Of a DNA stretch of 40,325 nucleotides, positions 26,357 to 35,686 are shown one piece after another. The stretch is from Rhodopirellula sp. (lineage in GTDB: Bacteria; Planctomycetota; Planctomycetia; Pirellulales; Pirellulaceae): the NCBI GenBank assembly GCA_002689655.1, contig NZHC01000053.1, forward strand, positions 1 to 40,325, written 5' to 3'. The notes under the pieces were generated by a model. The model saw only the letters and a list, made by a program, of their open reading frames with translations. It did not search any database and had not been told where the DNA came from. Each line of letters opens with the position of its first letter. Within the stretch, counting starts at the first letter, position 1. The position numbers were made by a program, and so were the translations under genes.

Positions 26357-26752
26357 ATGGCAAAACGCAAACCTAAAATACGCATGCGCACGTATGGCAT
26401 TTACACAAAATGGGAATCGAACTCACGGACTTTGCCGAAAATTTCCAAAGTAACCACCAAAGTCAACGCCGTTGTCGATGTCGAATTCGGTTTCATTATC
26501 AACATCACAGGTGGCAAGAATCAGGAACTTTATTACTGCATCGACCACCCAGGCATCCTCGATGACCAAGGCAAACGGCGTCCCCCATTTGATGGCGTCG
26601 TTTACATCAAAAAAAATGACTGGGACTTCTACCTCGGAGATACAATTTGGGAGCCCCTCCAGGACAAAATCGGAAACTGGCATATGTGGCTTGAACTGGA
26701 TGGCAAAGTGGTTGCGGAAAAAATGTTCGAACTTATCGCCGCTGAAGTTTGA
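26357..26752 (+). CDS. DUF3859 family protein
   Basis: 131 residues from ATG 26357, or 143 from ATG 26321. It matches DUF3859: AKRKPKIRMRTYGIY near the start, VNAVVDVEFGFIINI, then PPFDGVVYIKKNDWDFYLGD and TIWEPLQDKIGNWHMWLEL. The fold is probably a small beta-rich domain; its function is unknown. I prefer 26357 because the family usually opens with MAKRKPKIR; neither start has a good ribosome site. No signal peptide is seen. The minus-strand gene 110 bases downstream is convergent. Confidence 0.82.
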   Translation: MAKRKPKIRMRTYGIYTKWESNSRTLPKISKVTTKVNAVVDVEFGFIINITGGKNQELYYCIDHPGILDDQGKRRPPFDGVVYIKKNDWDFYLGDTIWEPLQDKIGNWHMWLELDGKVVAEKMFELIAAEV

Positions 26753-26861
26753 ACCGAGGCGGAAGCCCGACAACTGCAAGCCCTGCTCATCTCCAGACGA
26801 AAAAAATTCAGGATTCGACCGACCAAATAGTTACAGACGGAGCGGATCAAAGGCAGCAAGT

Positions 26862-27524
26862 TTACCACTCGCTCCAGCGTTTCAGAACACGCTCAATGGC
26901 ATCGCGACGCTCGAGACTGATTTCACTGATCTGCTTGAACTGCTGCCAATAGCTCTGCTCCTCACGCAACAGTGCAACAAAGGCAGGCTCTCGACGCTGC
27001 AACAGCCAAGGCCCAAAAAGCAAATCCGCTTGATGGTCAATTTGCTGGAAAGCGGGATCGGCCTCTTGCCCCGATTTCCGATAGGACAAAATCACATATG
27101 GCCAGTGACCAAATGCCACCTGTTCATCCACAAGATGAAATCCGCTAGCGAATCCCCAGCGCCGGATCAAATCGGGGCGTCGGTTAGGCTGCAAGATAAC
27201 AAAGTCCGGAATGCGTTCAGGGCTACGTTCCAAAATGGACACGATACTTTCTGCCCCCATCCCACAAATACTCAGGCTGTCTGCTTCGCCTGCCAACAGT
27301 CCCTCAAGTCCATCGGCGAAGCGGGCTTCGGCATTGAGCCCCGACAAGGCACTTTGTGAATGAAAAAGTGGCTGCTGTTTATTTTCGATCGCAATCCCCC
27401 TCTCGACCCGTCCGCTTCGCAATAACGCAACGAGCAGGTTGGCATGGTCGGAACCAATATCCGCATGCGTCCTGACGCGGATTTGCTGAGCAACCTTTTT
27501 CAATCGTTCATCAAGATGCGGCAA
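26862..27524 (-). CDS. trmK: tRNA (adenine-22-N1)-methyltransferase TrmK-like
   Basis: 220 residues of the TrmK/COG2384 family. These enzymes methylate N1 of A22 in the D-arm of tRNA with S-adenosylmethionine. The S-adenosylmethionine pocket is ADIGSDHANLL followed by the strand IAIE. FADGLEGLLAGEADSLSICGMGAESIV is the family's second signature. QPNRRPDLIRRW and the helical C-terminal region (EEQSYWQQFKQ) complete the family pattern. It is a soluble, cytoplasmic protein. It converges on the DUF3859 gene, with no partner on its strand. The role is taken from family knowledge. Confidence 0.88.
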   Translation of the reverse strand: MPHLDERLKKVAQQIRVRTHADIGSDHANLLVALLRSGRVERGIAIENKQQPLFHSQSALSGLNAEARFADGLEGLLAGEADSLSICGMGAESIVSILERSPERIPDFVILQPNRRPDLIRRWGFASGFHLVDEQVAFGHWPYVILSYRKSGQEADPAFQQIDHQADLLFGPWLLQRREPAFVALLREEQSYWQQFKQISEISLERRDAIERVLKRWSEW

Positions 27525-27869
27525 AGATCATTACTTTCGGGACAACGTGACACTGCAGCAGCCTGTCGGCGTGACATCGCAACCAATACTTTCAATGCGA
27601 AGGACGAACTCCGTCACCATCTTTTGTCACTCAAGGGTCGACGAACTTTCGACTTCCCGACACTGAAGACAAGTTCACTACGAAAAATATTACACACACC
27701 CGCCGCCTGCAACTCCCCGCCGCCTGCAACTCCCTGCACAGTGCGGAAAAAAACTCACCCCCCTATACACACCGTTCCCACTGCAACACGGCCTAGGAAG
27801 AGAGGCTACGGTTGAAAACGAAATAGCAGATCAGAAACAACACAGCAACGATTTCTTGGATATGCAAAG
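27525..27869. other. Spacer with a 17-bp tandem duplication
   Basis: No gene is seen in 345 bases. CGCCGCCTGCAACTCCC occurs twice in tandem at 27701-27717 and 27718-27734, perfectly. It should contain the promoter of trmK (minus) and of the cytochrome gene (plus). Confidence 0.4.
27701..27734. repeat. 17-bp perfect tandem duplication
   Basis: Two identical adjoining copies of CGCCGCCTGCAACTCCC in non-coding DNA upstream of the interrupted cytochrome gene. Probably a slippage event. Confidence 0.85.
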
Positions 27870-29246
27870 GTGAGCCGACACCACCCTGCCCTGCCGAAAA
27901 AATTCCCAACAACCAGGAGCAGAACACAATGCTCACTGGCGACTTTCGCGGATATCGCTGCAATTCTGCTTGCATTCTGGATGGCTCCCAAGCTATTCAC
28001 TCAAAACCAGAGTTTTGAACGTGCTCCGATCAATTACCACGAGGCGGAAGTATTCGATCCTGTCTCAAAACTCGCCGTCAAAATTAAATCTGATGAGATT
28101 GAACTGCAATACGAAGAAGACTTTGGCTATTTGAGATCGTTTTTAAAGACGCTTGATATTTCGATCAGTTCACAGGCTCTTGTTTTTTCGAAAACAAGTC
28201 TTCAGCTGCAACGAATCTGACCACGCACTCCCCGAGCACTTTATTTCAGCGACGATGTCGACATTGGATTTTGTCAGAATGGTGACGTCCTGGAACTTGC
28301 AGCGACGGGTCCCCGGCAGGGGGGCACGTTCTACACGATGTCCCAGCAGAAACAGGTACAGCCAGCATTCATCAGGGATCAAGGAAACTGCTTGGCCTGC
28401 CACGCGACCGGCCGAACACAAAACGTCCCCGGCTATCTGATGCGAAGTGTTTTCCCTGACGGGCGAGTTCAACCGAGATATGGGCCTGGCACACTGCTGA
28501 CTGATTCAGCAAGCAAATTCAAAGAACGGTGGGCAGGCTGGTACGTCACGGGGACGCATGGCGAGATGCGGCACATGGGTAACAACACCTGTGAAGATGA
28601 CAATACTTCCTTTGATCGAGAGACGGGAGCTAACTGCACGGCGTTGAATCAATTTATTGCTACAGAAAAATTCCTCAGTCCACACTGTGACATTGTCGCC
28701 CTGATGGTTTTGCAACATCAAAGCCAAATGCACAATGCGATCGCCGCGGCAAACTACAAAACACGACAGGCAGTTCATCAGGCAAAGCAAATGAATGAAT
28801 TGCTTGAACGTGCCCCCGACCACCTGAGAGAAACAGCGCAGCGTCGGAGCAACACAGCTGCTGAACGCGTGCTGCAACATCTCTTGATGTGTGATGAATT
28901 CAAGCTCACCGACCAAATCATTGGATCGTCGCAATTCACCTCGTACTTTGAAAAGATTGGCAAGCGGGATCGACGCGGAAGATCTCTGCGTGACTTTGAC
29001 CTGCAGACGCGATTGTTTCGTTACCCATGCAGTTATCTGATTCACTCCGATGCGTTTGATGGGCTGCCAAACCTGGTCCGCATCAAGGTTCTTCAACAAC
29101 TCTTGGCCGTCCTGACTGGCAAAGACATCCGTGAAGCGTATCAGCACCTGTCCTCAGAGACGCGAAGAGCCATCCGTGAAATCCTGAGTGATACAAAGCC
29201 GGAATTTCGCAAAGTCGAAGCGTTCACAACTGGAAGCACGAACTGA
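27870..29246 (+). pseudogene. Heme protein gene interrupted by an in-frame TGA
   Basis: One frame from GTG 27870 to 29246 (459 codons) encodes a planctomycete single-heme protein, split by TGA at 28218-28220 (codon 117). Homologous text continues without shift: SSQALVFSKTSLQLQRI before the TGA and PRALYFSDDVDIGFCQNGDV after it; in relatives, as I recall them, a small residue such as Ser stands there, so TCA to TGA is one change. The heme motif CLACH is at 28389-28403. Later family text (FKERWAGWYVTGTHG, HMGNNT, GRSLRDFDLQTRLFRYPCSYLI) is intact. The N-terminus has a hydrophobic segment (FADIAAILLAFWMAP). The only good ribosome site (AGGAG 27915-27919 before ATG 27929) is in another frame, which suggests a second lesion. 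An alternative is a second Sec codon: only a weak 4-bp hairpin lies about 33 bases downstream. The intact 3' part from ATG 28338 may still be made. Confidence 0.62.
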
Positions 29247-29469
29247 GATCGCTTTTCAGGTTTGCGACTGCGCGTTGAACCGTCCATCGGACTGCGTGAA
29301 CGAAACTGATCCCTTGATTAAAACACCACCGCGTGAAAACGACTAAACTGGTGGAGAGTTTCTTGCGCGAGATGAACGACCTAAACAATTCGGTGACACT
29401 GAATGACAATGGGGCAAAGCTGACGCGCCCAATTTCCTTTACGCAAATTCCCAGTGTCGGTCATCCTCC

Positions 29470-31932
29470 ATGCCACGTTCCATCCTATTTGTCTCACTGC
29501 TTGCCTGCTGCCATCTGTGGAGTCAAGGCTACGTTGATGATCACGCCTACGCAGAAGACTCTCTCACGGCTGCACCCGAGTCTGACACAAAATCCAAACC
29601 CAACCTTCTGCTGATCATGGCGGACGACCTTGGATTTTCTGATCTCGGTTGCTATGGCAGCGAAATTGCGACTCCAAATTTGGATGCTTTGTCTGAAAAT
29701 GGCATTCGCTTCAGCCAATTTTACAACACCGCGAGATGCTGGCCGACTCGGGCGTCCCTGCTCACGGGATATTACGCACAGCAGGTTCGCCGCGATACCT
29801 TGCCCGACGTCCCCTCGGGTGGAGGCAGTCGGGGAAAACGCCCGTCGTGGGCGGTGCTGTTACCCAAGATGCTGCAGACCGTGGGATACCGGTCTTATCA
29901 CACGGGAAAATGGCACATTGACGGCATGCCCATCGAGAACGGTTTTGATCGCTCCTATCTGCTCAAAGATCAAGGACGATTTTTCAATCCGGTTCGCCAT
30001 TGGCGGGACGACGTGCAACTGCCCCCAGTAAAAAAAGGAACCGAATTTTACGCCACGATAGCGTTGGCCGACCATGCCATCGAAGTGCTGCAGGAACATG
30101 CCACAAATCACGCAGAACAGCCATTCTTTCATTACCTCGCATTTGCGGCACCTCACTTTCCATTGCATGCTTTGCCACAGGACATTGCCGTCTATCAGGA
30201 CCGATACGTTCAGGGCTGGGATGTGATTCGGGGCCAACGCTGGAAGCGTTTGAAACAGCTGCAGATTCTCGACAACCACTCCGTCCCTGAACTCTCACGA
30301 GTCGAGCGTGATCTCGGGCCTCCCTATCATTTCCCAGATGCCCTCACGACACTCGGCAAGAATGAAGTCAATCTTCCATTACTCTGGAAAAATCTGTCCC
30401 AGGAACAGCGACGCTTTCAGGCGACAAAAATGGCAATTCACGCTGCCATGATCCATCGAATGGACCTTGAGATTGGCAGAGTGTTTGACCAGATCCGAAC
30501 CATGGGTCAATGGAAAAACACGATGGTCATTTTCCTGTCGGACAACGGCGCCAGCGCAGAAATCATGGTACGTGACGACGGTCACGATCCCAATCTACCC
30601 GCCGGATCTGCCGGAACTTATCTTTGCCTTGGCCCCGGATGGTCCACCACCTGCAACACCCCTTTTCGCAGACACAAAACATGGACCCATGAAGGAGGTA
30701 CGTCGACCCCACTGATCGTGTCGTGGCCTGATGGCATCGGCGCGAAAGGTGACGTCCGCAGTGATGTGGGACATGTCATTGACATCGTCCCAACGCTGCT
30801 CGAAGTCAGTGGGGCCTCAACACCACAGTCGGCACCTCAACCACCCGGAAAAAGCCTGGTTGCCACCTTCAAAAAAGAAGGTCAATTGAAACATGATTCA
30901 CTTTGGTGGTTCCATGATGGCCACAAGGCAATTCGTGTTGGCGACTGGAAAGCGGTCGCTCCTATTGGGGAACCGTGGGAACTCTACAACCTCGCTAACG
31001 ATCGTGATGAATCGACCGACCTGGCGGTCCCGGCAGCAGGCACATTGGATTCATTGATCAGCCAATGGCATCAACAACTTGATTCCTTTGTAAAACTGGC
31101 AACCGCGGACATCCCGCAAAACCCCGCCAACAAGTCGAATCCCGGACAAGGCAAACCGAGGGTCAACGCTGCCCAGCAGAAGGCCATGCCCAAACGCAGA
31201 CAGGTACTGCTCAATGGAAACACGTTTCGCCTGAAGGGTCGTCACGCCTTCATCATGGAACCTGAAACACCGTCAAACCATGAATCTGCTGACAACAAAG
31301 TTGACAAACCATGGATATTCTATGCCCCCACACTCTCTGCCTATCCCGACAAAGCGGAAAGCTGGATGCACCAGAAGTTTCTTGACGCCGGGATTGCAGT
31401 CGCAGGAATCGATGTTGGTGAAGCCTACGGCAGCCCCAAAGCGTTTCCCTTCTTCGAAGCGTTGTACGAAGAAATGGCCAACCGCGGTTACTCGAAAAAA
31501 CCAGCTCTGCTGGGACGCAGCCGTGGTGGACTTTGGGTCAGCAGCTGGGCGGTCGATCACCCCGATCGGGTTGCGGCCATTGGGGGGATCTACCCGGTCT
31601 ACGACTACACCACGTACCCGGGAATCAAACGTGCGGCATCGGCCTACGGCATTTCAGCGGAGCAACTTCAGACACAGCAGGCACAATTCAATCCGATCAA
31701 CCGAGCTGACAAGCTTGCTAAGGCACACGTACCCGTGCTGATCATCCATGGCAAAGACGACCAAGTCGTGCCGCTGGCTGAGAATTCAGCCGCACTCGAA
31801 AAAATCTACCAATCCAATGGCGCTGGTGACTTGATCAAAGTGATCAAGATCGACGGACAGGGGCACAACTTCTGGCCCGGTTTTTTCCAGTGCCAGGAGC
31901 TGGTGGATTTTCTGATTGAAAAAGCAAAGTGA
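29470..31932 (+). CDS. Sulfatase fused to an alpha/beta hydrolase
   Basis: 820 residues, far longer than a usual sulfatase (450-550). A signal peptide covers about residues 1-29. The sulfatase part (about 44-520) has the metal-binding ADDLGFSDLG with Asp52 and Asp53, and the signature CWPTRASLLTG, where Cys90 would be changed to formylglycine. FLSDNGASAE follows at the metal site. A linker at about 540-575 precedes a second enzyme: KPWIFYAPTLSAYP, GRSRGG with nucleophile Ser684, HGKDDQVV with the likely acid, and GQGHNF with the likely His. Both halves look complete. It probably removes sulfate and an ester from one polysaccharide or metabolite outside the cytoplasm. An aldolase gene follows after 22 bases. 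An anaerobic-type or other sulfatase-maturing enzyme is needed but not in the window. Confidence 0.92.
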   Translation: MPRSILFVSLLACCHLWSQGYVDDHAYAEDSLTAAPESDTKSKPNLLLIMADDLGFSDLGCYGSEIATPNLDALSENGIRFSQFYNTARCWPTRASLLTGYYAQQVRRDTLPDVPSGGGSRGKRPSWAVLLPKMLQTVGYRSYHTGKWHIDGMPIENGFDRSYLLKDQGRFFNPVRHWRDDVQLPPVKKGTEFYATIALADHAIEVLQEHATNHAEQPFFHYLAFAAPHFPLHALPQDIAVYQDRYVQGWDVIRGQRWKRLKQLQILDNHSVPELSRVERDLGPPYHFPDALTTLGKNEVNLPLLWKNLSQEQRRFQATKMAIHAAMIHRMDLEIGRVFDQIRTMGQWKNTMVIFLSDNGASAEIMVRDDGHDPNLPAGSAGTYLCLGPGWSTTCNTPFRRHKTWTHEGGTSTPLIVSWPDGIGAKGDVRSDVGHVIDIVPTLLEVSGASTPQSAPQPPGKSLVATFKKEGQLKHDSLWWFHDGHKAIRVGDWKAVAPIGEPWELYNLANDRDESTDLAVPAAGTLDSLISQWHQQLDSFVKLATADIPQNPANKSNPGQGKPRVNAAQQKAMPKRRQVLLNGNTFRLKGRHAFIMEPETPSNHESADNKVDKPWIFYAPTLSAYPDKAESWMHQKFLDAGIAVAGIDVGEAYGSPKAFPFFEALYEEMANRGYSKKPALLGRSRGGLWVSSWAVDHPDRVAAIGGIYPVYDYTTYPGIKRAASAYGISAEQLQTQQAQFNPINRADKLAKAHVPVLIIHGKDDQVVPLAENSAALEKIYQSNGAGDLIKVIKIDGQGHNFWPGFFQCQELVDFLIEKAK

Positions 31933-31954
31933 CTCCCTACCCCATTGGTAACAC

Positions 31955-32701
31955 ATGAGTTTTGACTGGATTGAAAAAACGAGGTTACAAACACCACTGC
32001 GTGGGACGTTCCTCAGTCTTGGGTCGCCTTTACTGGCTCGAATGGCCGCACACCTCGGCTTTGACTGGGTCCTGATTGACTTGGAACATGGTGCCTGCAG
32101 TGAGGCGGGGCTCCGATCCATGCTGTTGGCTGTCGAAGGCACACGGTGTGTCCCGATTGTGCGAGTGGTCTCGAATGATCAAGACTGCATCAAACGAGCG
32201 TTGGATTTGGGTGCAGCAGGCGTCATGGTGCCGTACGTCAGTACGGCTCAGGAAGCCACCCAGGCAGTGGCCTACACCCGCTATCCTCCCCACGGTTGTC
32301 GAGGAGTGGCCAGTTCCACGATCGCCACCGATTTTGGTCTCTCGATGGACGAGTACCACGCCAAGGTACAGGAACGCACCACGGTCATCGTCCAGATTGA
32401 AACCGCCGAAGGTGTCAGCAACGTTGACCAGATCGCGGCTGTTGACGGCGTCGATGTCGTGTTTGTGGGACCACTGGACCTGAGTTACAACCTCGGTTGT
32501 CCCAAGCAATTTGAACATCCCGATTTACTGGCTGCTCTTGAGAAGATTGTGAGCGTCTGCCAATTACGGGGAACAGCAGTCGGAATCCTGAGCAACGAGG
32601 CCAAGGCTCAACAGCATCTGGAGCAGGGTTTCAGCTTTCTGGCAGTCGGTTCTGACGCGGGAGCAGCCAGAACCGGATTGGAACGCTTACGTGATGCCTG
32701 A
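31955..32701 (+). CDS. HpcH/HpaI family class II aldolase
   Basis: 248 residues, the normal size of this family, which cleaves 2-keto-3-deoxy sugar acids or 4-hydroxy-2-ketoacids to pyruvate and an aldehyde using a divalent metal. Core text is DWVLIDLEHGACSE, PIVRVVSND, LDLGAAGVMVPYV, YPPHGCRGV, VIVQIETAEGV (metal-binding Glu) and VFVGPLDLSYNLG. 2-keto-3-deoxy-L-rhamnonate aldolase is one close possibility, but the substrate cannot be told from sequence. It begins 22 bases after the sulfatase-hydrolase gene and probably shares its transcript, which would link sugar release outside to sugar-acid cleavage inside. Confidence 0.9.
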   Translation: MSFDWIEKTRLQTPLRGTFLSLGSPLLARMAAHLGFDWVLIDLEHGACSEAGLRSMLLAVEGTRCVPIVRVVSNDQDCIKRALDLGAAGVMVPYVSTAQEATQAVAYTRYPPHGCRGVASSTIATDFGLSMDEYHAKVQERTTVIVQIETAEGVSNVDQIAAVDGVDVVFVGPLDLSYNLGCPKQFEHPDLLAALEKIVSVCQLRGTAVGILSNEAKAQQHLEQGFSFLAVGSDAGAARTGLERLRDA

Positions 32702-32803
32702 GCGGCTCGAGCATCATTCAGAACCAGCGTTGATGGGATCAGCCACAAGCCAAGCAGCATCTGACGGCGCAGCAAGATAACGAGTCCAAGCTAGGTTGCA
32801 AGT

Positions 32804-33928
32804 TCACGGATTGATGACTTCGAGATCCGCCATGTAAATGGCGGTAATGGATTTGCCCTTGGCATCTTTCTCGTGAGTTGAATACCACGACATGACCGCC
32901 TGAGTGGAAGAAAGTGGCAACAGAGCGGGGTAGGAATTATCTCCACCACTCGGCAACTCTTCAAATTCGTACAACTCATCTCCCACAAGCCAACACAGTG
33001 AGGTCTTGGGGCCTCGATCGGTATTTCGTCGCCCCCCCACAACCCAACGATTTCCCCAACGCACTAACATTGGCCCACCGATGTAGCGATCCAGTTCTTT
33101 GCGTTGCCATTCCTGGTACGGTGGCTTTGAGCGCAATATCTGGGCTTTGTCGCTACCCCGTCGCCCAATCGCCAGCACACTGCCATCAGCTTGAAACTGG
33201 AACACCGTTTCATCGCCGCGCTGTTCCTGAAATAAAGCTGCTGTTTTCCAAACGAGGCCGTCGTCGCTTACCAACATGGCGGACTCGACCTCAGGTCCCT
33301 CTCCACGTGGTCGAACATCAAATTGGTGTTTGCGTCGACCACAAAGGTAGGCTTTGCCTTCGTACTCGGCTGCTTTCCAGATGTAATGCCCAAATGTCCC
33401 CTCCAGCATGACGGGGCTGTGCCATTGCTTGCCGTCCCCGGACCAGGCAGCGTAGCCAAGATGCTTATTCAGGTCATACTCGCTGGGTGGCAGGGTTGTT
33501 TCTCCGCTGTACCAGGTACCTGTATAAACAAACAATTGACCTTTAAAATCCAGAAAGTGTGGATCTCGCGTATCTCGCATCGGCACCGAAAACTGATGCA
33601 CCTGTTCCCACTTTTTCAAATCCTTGCTGGAAAGAATGATGATTGAGGCCGTGGGGTGCACCATGTGCCCATCAGGACAACTGCGAAAGGTCAAAAAATA
33701 GCGACCTTGAAAGTGAATCAAATCAGTAAAGGCATTGTGCTCACCATTGTAGAATACTCGGCGCACATTCGTCACACGAACTTCAGGCAACTTCACCCCC
33801 TTGGACTCGGGATCCTGAGCCTCGCCTCTGGATTTCATCAGACCGATCAGAGCAATCACGAGCAAGAGATTTACTAATCCACGCTTGAAGGGGCGTTTGA
33901 GGGGCTGCTTGCGCGGCACATGAGTCAT
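32804..33928 (-). CDS. Exported sialidase-like beta-propeller protein
   Basis: 374 residues with a basic N-terminus and a membrane/export segment (GLVNLLLVIALIGLMKSRGEAQ). The body shows repeated blades of the glycosidase/sialidase propeller type: FTDLIHFQGRYFLTFRSCPDGH, IIILSSKDLKKWEQV, HFLDFKGQLFVYTG, AMLVSDDGLVWKTA. Asp-box-like turns (SSKDLKKW, SDDGLVW) fit this fold. The active-site set of true sialidases cannot be confirmed, so it may act on another sugar or only bind. The ATG at 33928 has CAGGAA 9 bases upstream; TTG at 33931 is directly before it. It is divergent from the next gene. Confidence 0.75.
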   Translation of the reverse strand: MTHVPRKQPLKRPFKRGLVNLLLVIALIGLMKSRGEAQDPESKGVKLPEVRVTNVRRVFYNGEHNAFTDLIHFQGRYFLTFRSCPDGHMVHPTASIIILSSKDLKKWEQVHQFSVPMRDTRDPHFLDFKGQLFVYTGTWYSGETTLPPSEYDLNKHLGYAAWSGDGKQWHSPVMLEGTFGHYIWKAAEYEGKAYLCGRRKHQFDVRPRGEGPEVESAMLVSDDGLVWKTAALFQEQRGDETVFQFQADGSVLAIGRRGSDKAQILRSKPPYQEWQRKELDRYIGGPMLVRWGNRWVVGGRRNTDRGPKTSLCWLVGDELYEFEELPSGGDNSYPALLPLSSTQAVMSWYSTHEKDAKGKSITAIYMADLEVINP

Positions 33929-34223
33929 CAATTCGATTCCTGCAGATGATACGATGGGGAACGGAAAATGCCGAAACGGGCTTCCGAAAAAGCACTTTGA
34001 ATCACGCAGAATAACGAATCTCTCTCGGCAAGTGGGGATACAAACTCATGCCGAACATCAGTTACCGGACGTAGATCACGAATCTAACGTGCTACGCTAC
34101 AATGCCGCTTTGCAGTACCGGTCTGCCGTATTGTTCTCTGGCAATGCCCTCCAGGCCCTGCGATTGCAACTTTGCCCTGGCATTGCATTTCTCCGAACAA
34201 AATCAGAAGAGAACACCAAGAAG

Positions 34224-35282
34224 ATGATTTCAAAGATTCACGTCTCAGCGATCACCATGATCGGGCTCATGTCGCTTTCCATGTGCCTGAACATCGCATC
34301 GGCGCAAACGAGTGCGACGAAGCAAAAGCGTTACGAACTGAGTGCGAGGGCGAGCGAAATCGACCCGCGGGTCAAGTCGCATCCGAAAATCAACTTTTTG
34401 CTTGAAACAGCAAGTGGCAGACCTGCTGACATTCAAAACGCGATTGTGGACACCTCGGTACCTCAGCGTGGCAAGCTTGTGATCTGGTTGATGAGCCACA
34501 ATCGGAATCTGTTTGATCGTCTTGCGGACTATGGCCTGCACGCGATCCAAGTGCAGTATGCCCGATCATGGTTCTCAATTTGTTGTCAAGACAAACCCGT
34601 TGGCCCGCACTGCCGTGGCAACATACGCTTAGAGGCGGCCACTGGACAGGATTTCAGCGATGAGGTCAGTATCCCAAATCCCGACGGAATGATGGAACGC
34701 GCCTACCAATTTGTGAAGTGGTTGGAACGCAGCAATCCCGAAGGAAACTGGGGACAATTTCTGAACGCCGACCGCAGCGGTCTGAACTGGGAAAAAGTCA
34801 TCGTGTCAGGCAGTTCCCATGGTTCAACCACCGCTGCCCGCTTTGCAAAATATGTCAAAGTCAGTCGTGTCGTCGCCTTGTGTGGTCCGCGTGATCAGTA
34901 TCAGGCTTGGCAGGCTCTGCCGTCAGCAACACCCGCAAATCGCTATTTCGGATTTTCTCACGTTCTCGATGGTGGCTGGAAAGCAGATCACTATTGCCGC
35001 AGCTGGGAACTGCTGGGAATGAACCAATTTGGACCAATCGTCAATGTCGACCAAACCAAACCGCCTTATCAGAACACACGACGACTGATCACGGATTTTG
35101 ATGTTGGCGGCAACGAAAAAATCGCGCATAGCAGCGTGCAACCAGGCAGTCGCGCCTTCAAAGGCAAGGACGGTCAGTTCATGCATGAAGCAGTCTGGCG
35201 TTACCTTTACACGCATCCAGTTGACATCGTGGGCACCCCCGTGCCTGCCGACAACGACTGCGAAAAGAATCAACAGCAATAG
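34224..35282 (+). CDS. Exported alpha/beta-hydrolase-like protein before madLM
   Basis: 352 residues from ATG 34224, the start of a signal peptide (SAITMIGLMSLSMCLNIASAQ). The frame is open 270 bases further up, but that part is not protein-like. The nucleophile elbow is GSSHGS with Ser198 in G-x-S-x-G context. Other Cys-rich text (SWFSICCQDKPVGPHC) and IPNPDGMMERAYQFVKWLE are typical of an uncharacterised planctomycete hydrolase group. His near the C-terminus (GQFMHEAVWRYLYTHP) could complete the triad. It ends 5 bases before madL, so it probably belongs to the malonate unit. It may free an acid from an ester outside the cell; this is inferred. Confidence 0.78.
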   Translation: MISKIHVSAITMIGLMSLSMCLNIASAQTSATKQKRYELSARASEIDPRVKSHPKINFLLETASGRPADIQNAIVDTSVPQRGKLVIWLMSHNRNLFDRLADYGLHAIQVQYARSWFSICCQDKPVGPHCRGNIRLEAATGQDFSDEVSIPNPDGMMERAYQFVKWLERSNPEGNWGQFLNADRSGLNWEKVIVSGSSHGSTTAARFAKYVKVSRVVALCGPRDQYQAWQALPSATPANRYFGFSHVLDGGWKADHYCRSWELLGMNQFGPIVNVDQTKPPYQNTRRLITDFDVGGNEKIAHSSVQPGSRAFKGKDGQFMHEAVWRYLYTHPVDIVGTPVPADNDCEKNQQQ

Positions 35283-35287
35283 GTTTG

Positions 35288-35686
35288 ATGATGGTGATCT
35301 ATGGAACCGCGTTACTGGCATTCTGCATGCTGGTCGGTCTGGTCATTGGGCAACTGCTCGGCATCACGCTGGGAGTAGGCAAGAACGTGGGTGGTGTGGG
35401 AATTGCCATGCTGCTGTTGATCGTGCTATCCGACTGGCTACGTCGTCGTGATCGCCTGCCAGTCCCCACGCAACAAGGCGTTCTGTTCTGGAGTTCCATT
35501 TACATTCCTATCGTGGTTGCAATGGCGGCCAGCCAAAATGTGGTCAAAGCTGCGAGCGGTGGTTGGCTGGCACTGGTTGCAGGAGTAGCCACGGTGCTAG
35601 CGTGTCTGGCATTGGTGCCCGTGCTGAGCCGAATCGGCAGCAACGCTGCGGACCCAACGGATTCACCCCCGGGAGACAAGCCATGA
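35288..35686 (+). CDS. madL: Malonate transporter subunit MadL
   Basis: 132 residues, four hydrophobic segments (YGTALLAFCMLVGLVIGQLLG, GIAMLLLIVLSDWL, SSIYIPIVVAMAAS, ALVAGVATVLACLALVPVL), as in MadL. Family text VGGVGIAMLLLIVLSDWL is clear. With MadM it forms the sodium-dependent malonate uptake system in the inner membrane known from Malonomonas. The start is ATG 35288 or 35291 (two in tandem), 5 bases after the hydrolase gene. The stop overlaps the madM start in ATGA. A Pro-rich, polar tail of 15 residues ends the protein. Confidence 0.93.
   Translation: MMVIYGTALLAFCMLVGLVIGQLLGITLGVGKNVGGVGIAMLLLIVLSDWLRRRDRLPVPTQQGVLFWSSIYIPIVVAMAASQNVVKAASGGWLALVAGVATVLACLALVPVLSRIGSNAADPTDSPPGDKP

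Noticed and set aside
27929-28017. Independent small gene starting at ATG 27929 with a perfect ribosome site
   Set aside because: The frame ends after 29 codons and lies inside the cytochrome gene. It is better read as the lost natural start of that gene.
28221-28280. SECIS element after the cytochrome TGA
   Set aside because: Only a 4-bp stem with a 3-base loop (CGAC-GAT-GTCG) was found at the far end of the allowed distance, without a GGU-type loop. Not enough to call.
33954-34223. 90-residue N-terminal extension of the hydrolase before madL
   Set aside because: The extension has no protein-like character and would put the signal peptide in the middle; the ATG at 34224 starts directly at a signal peptide.
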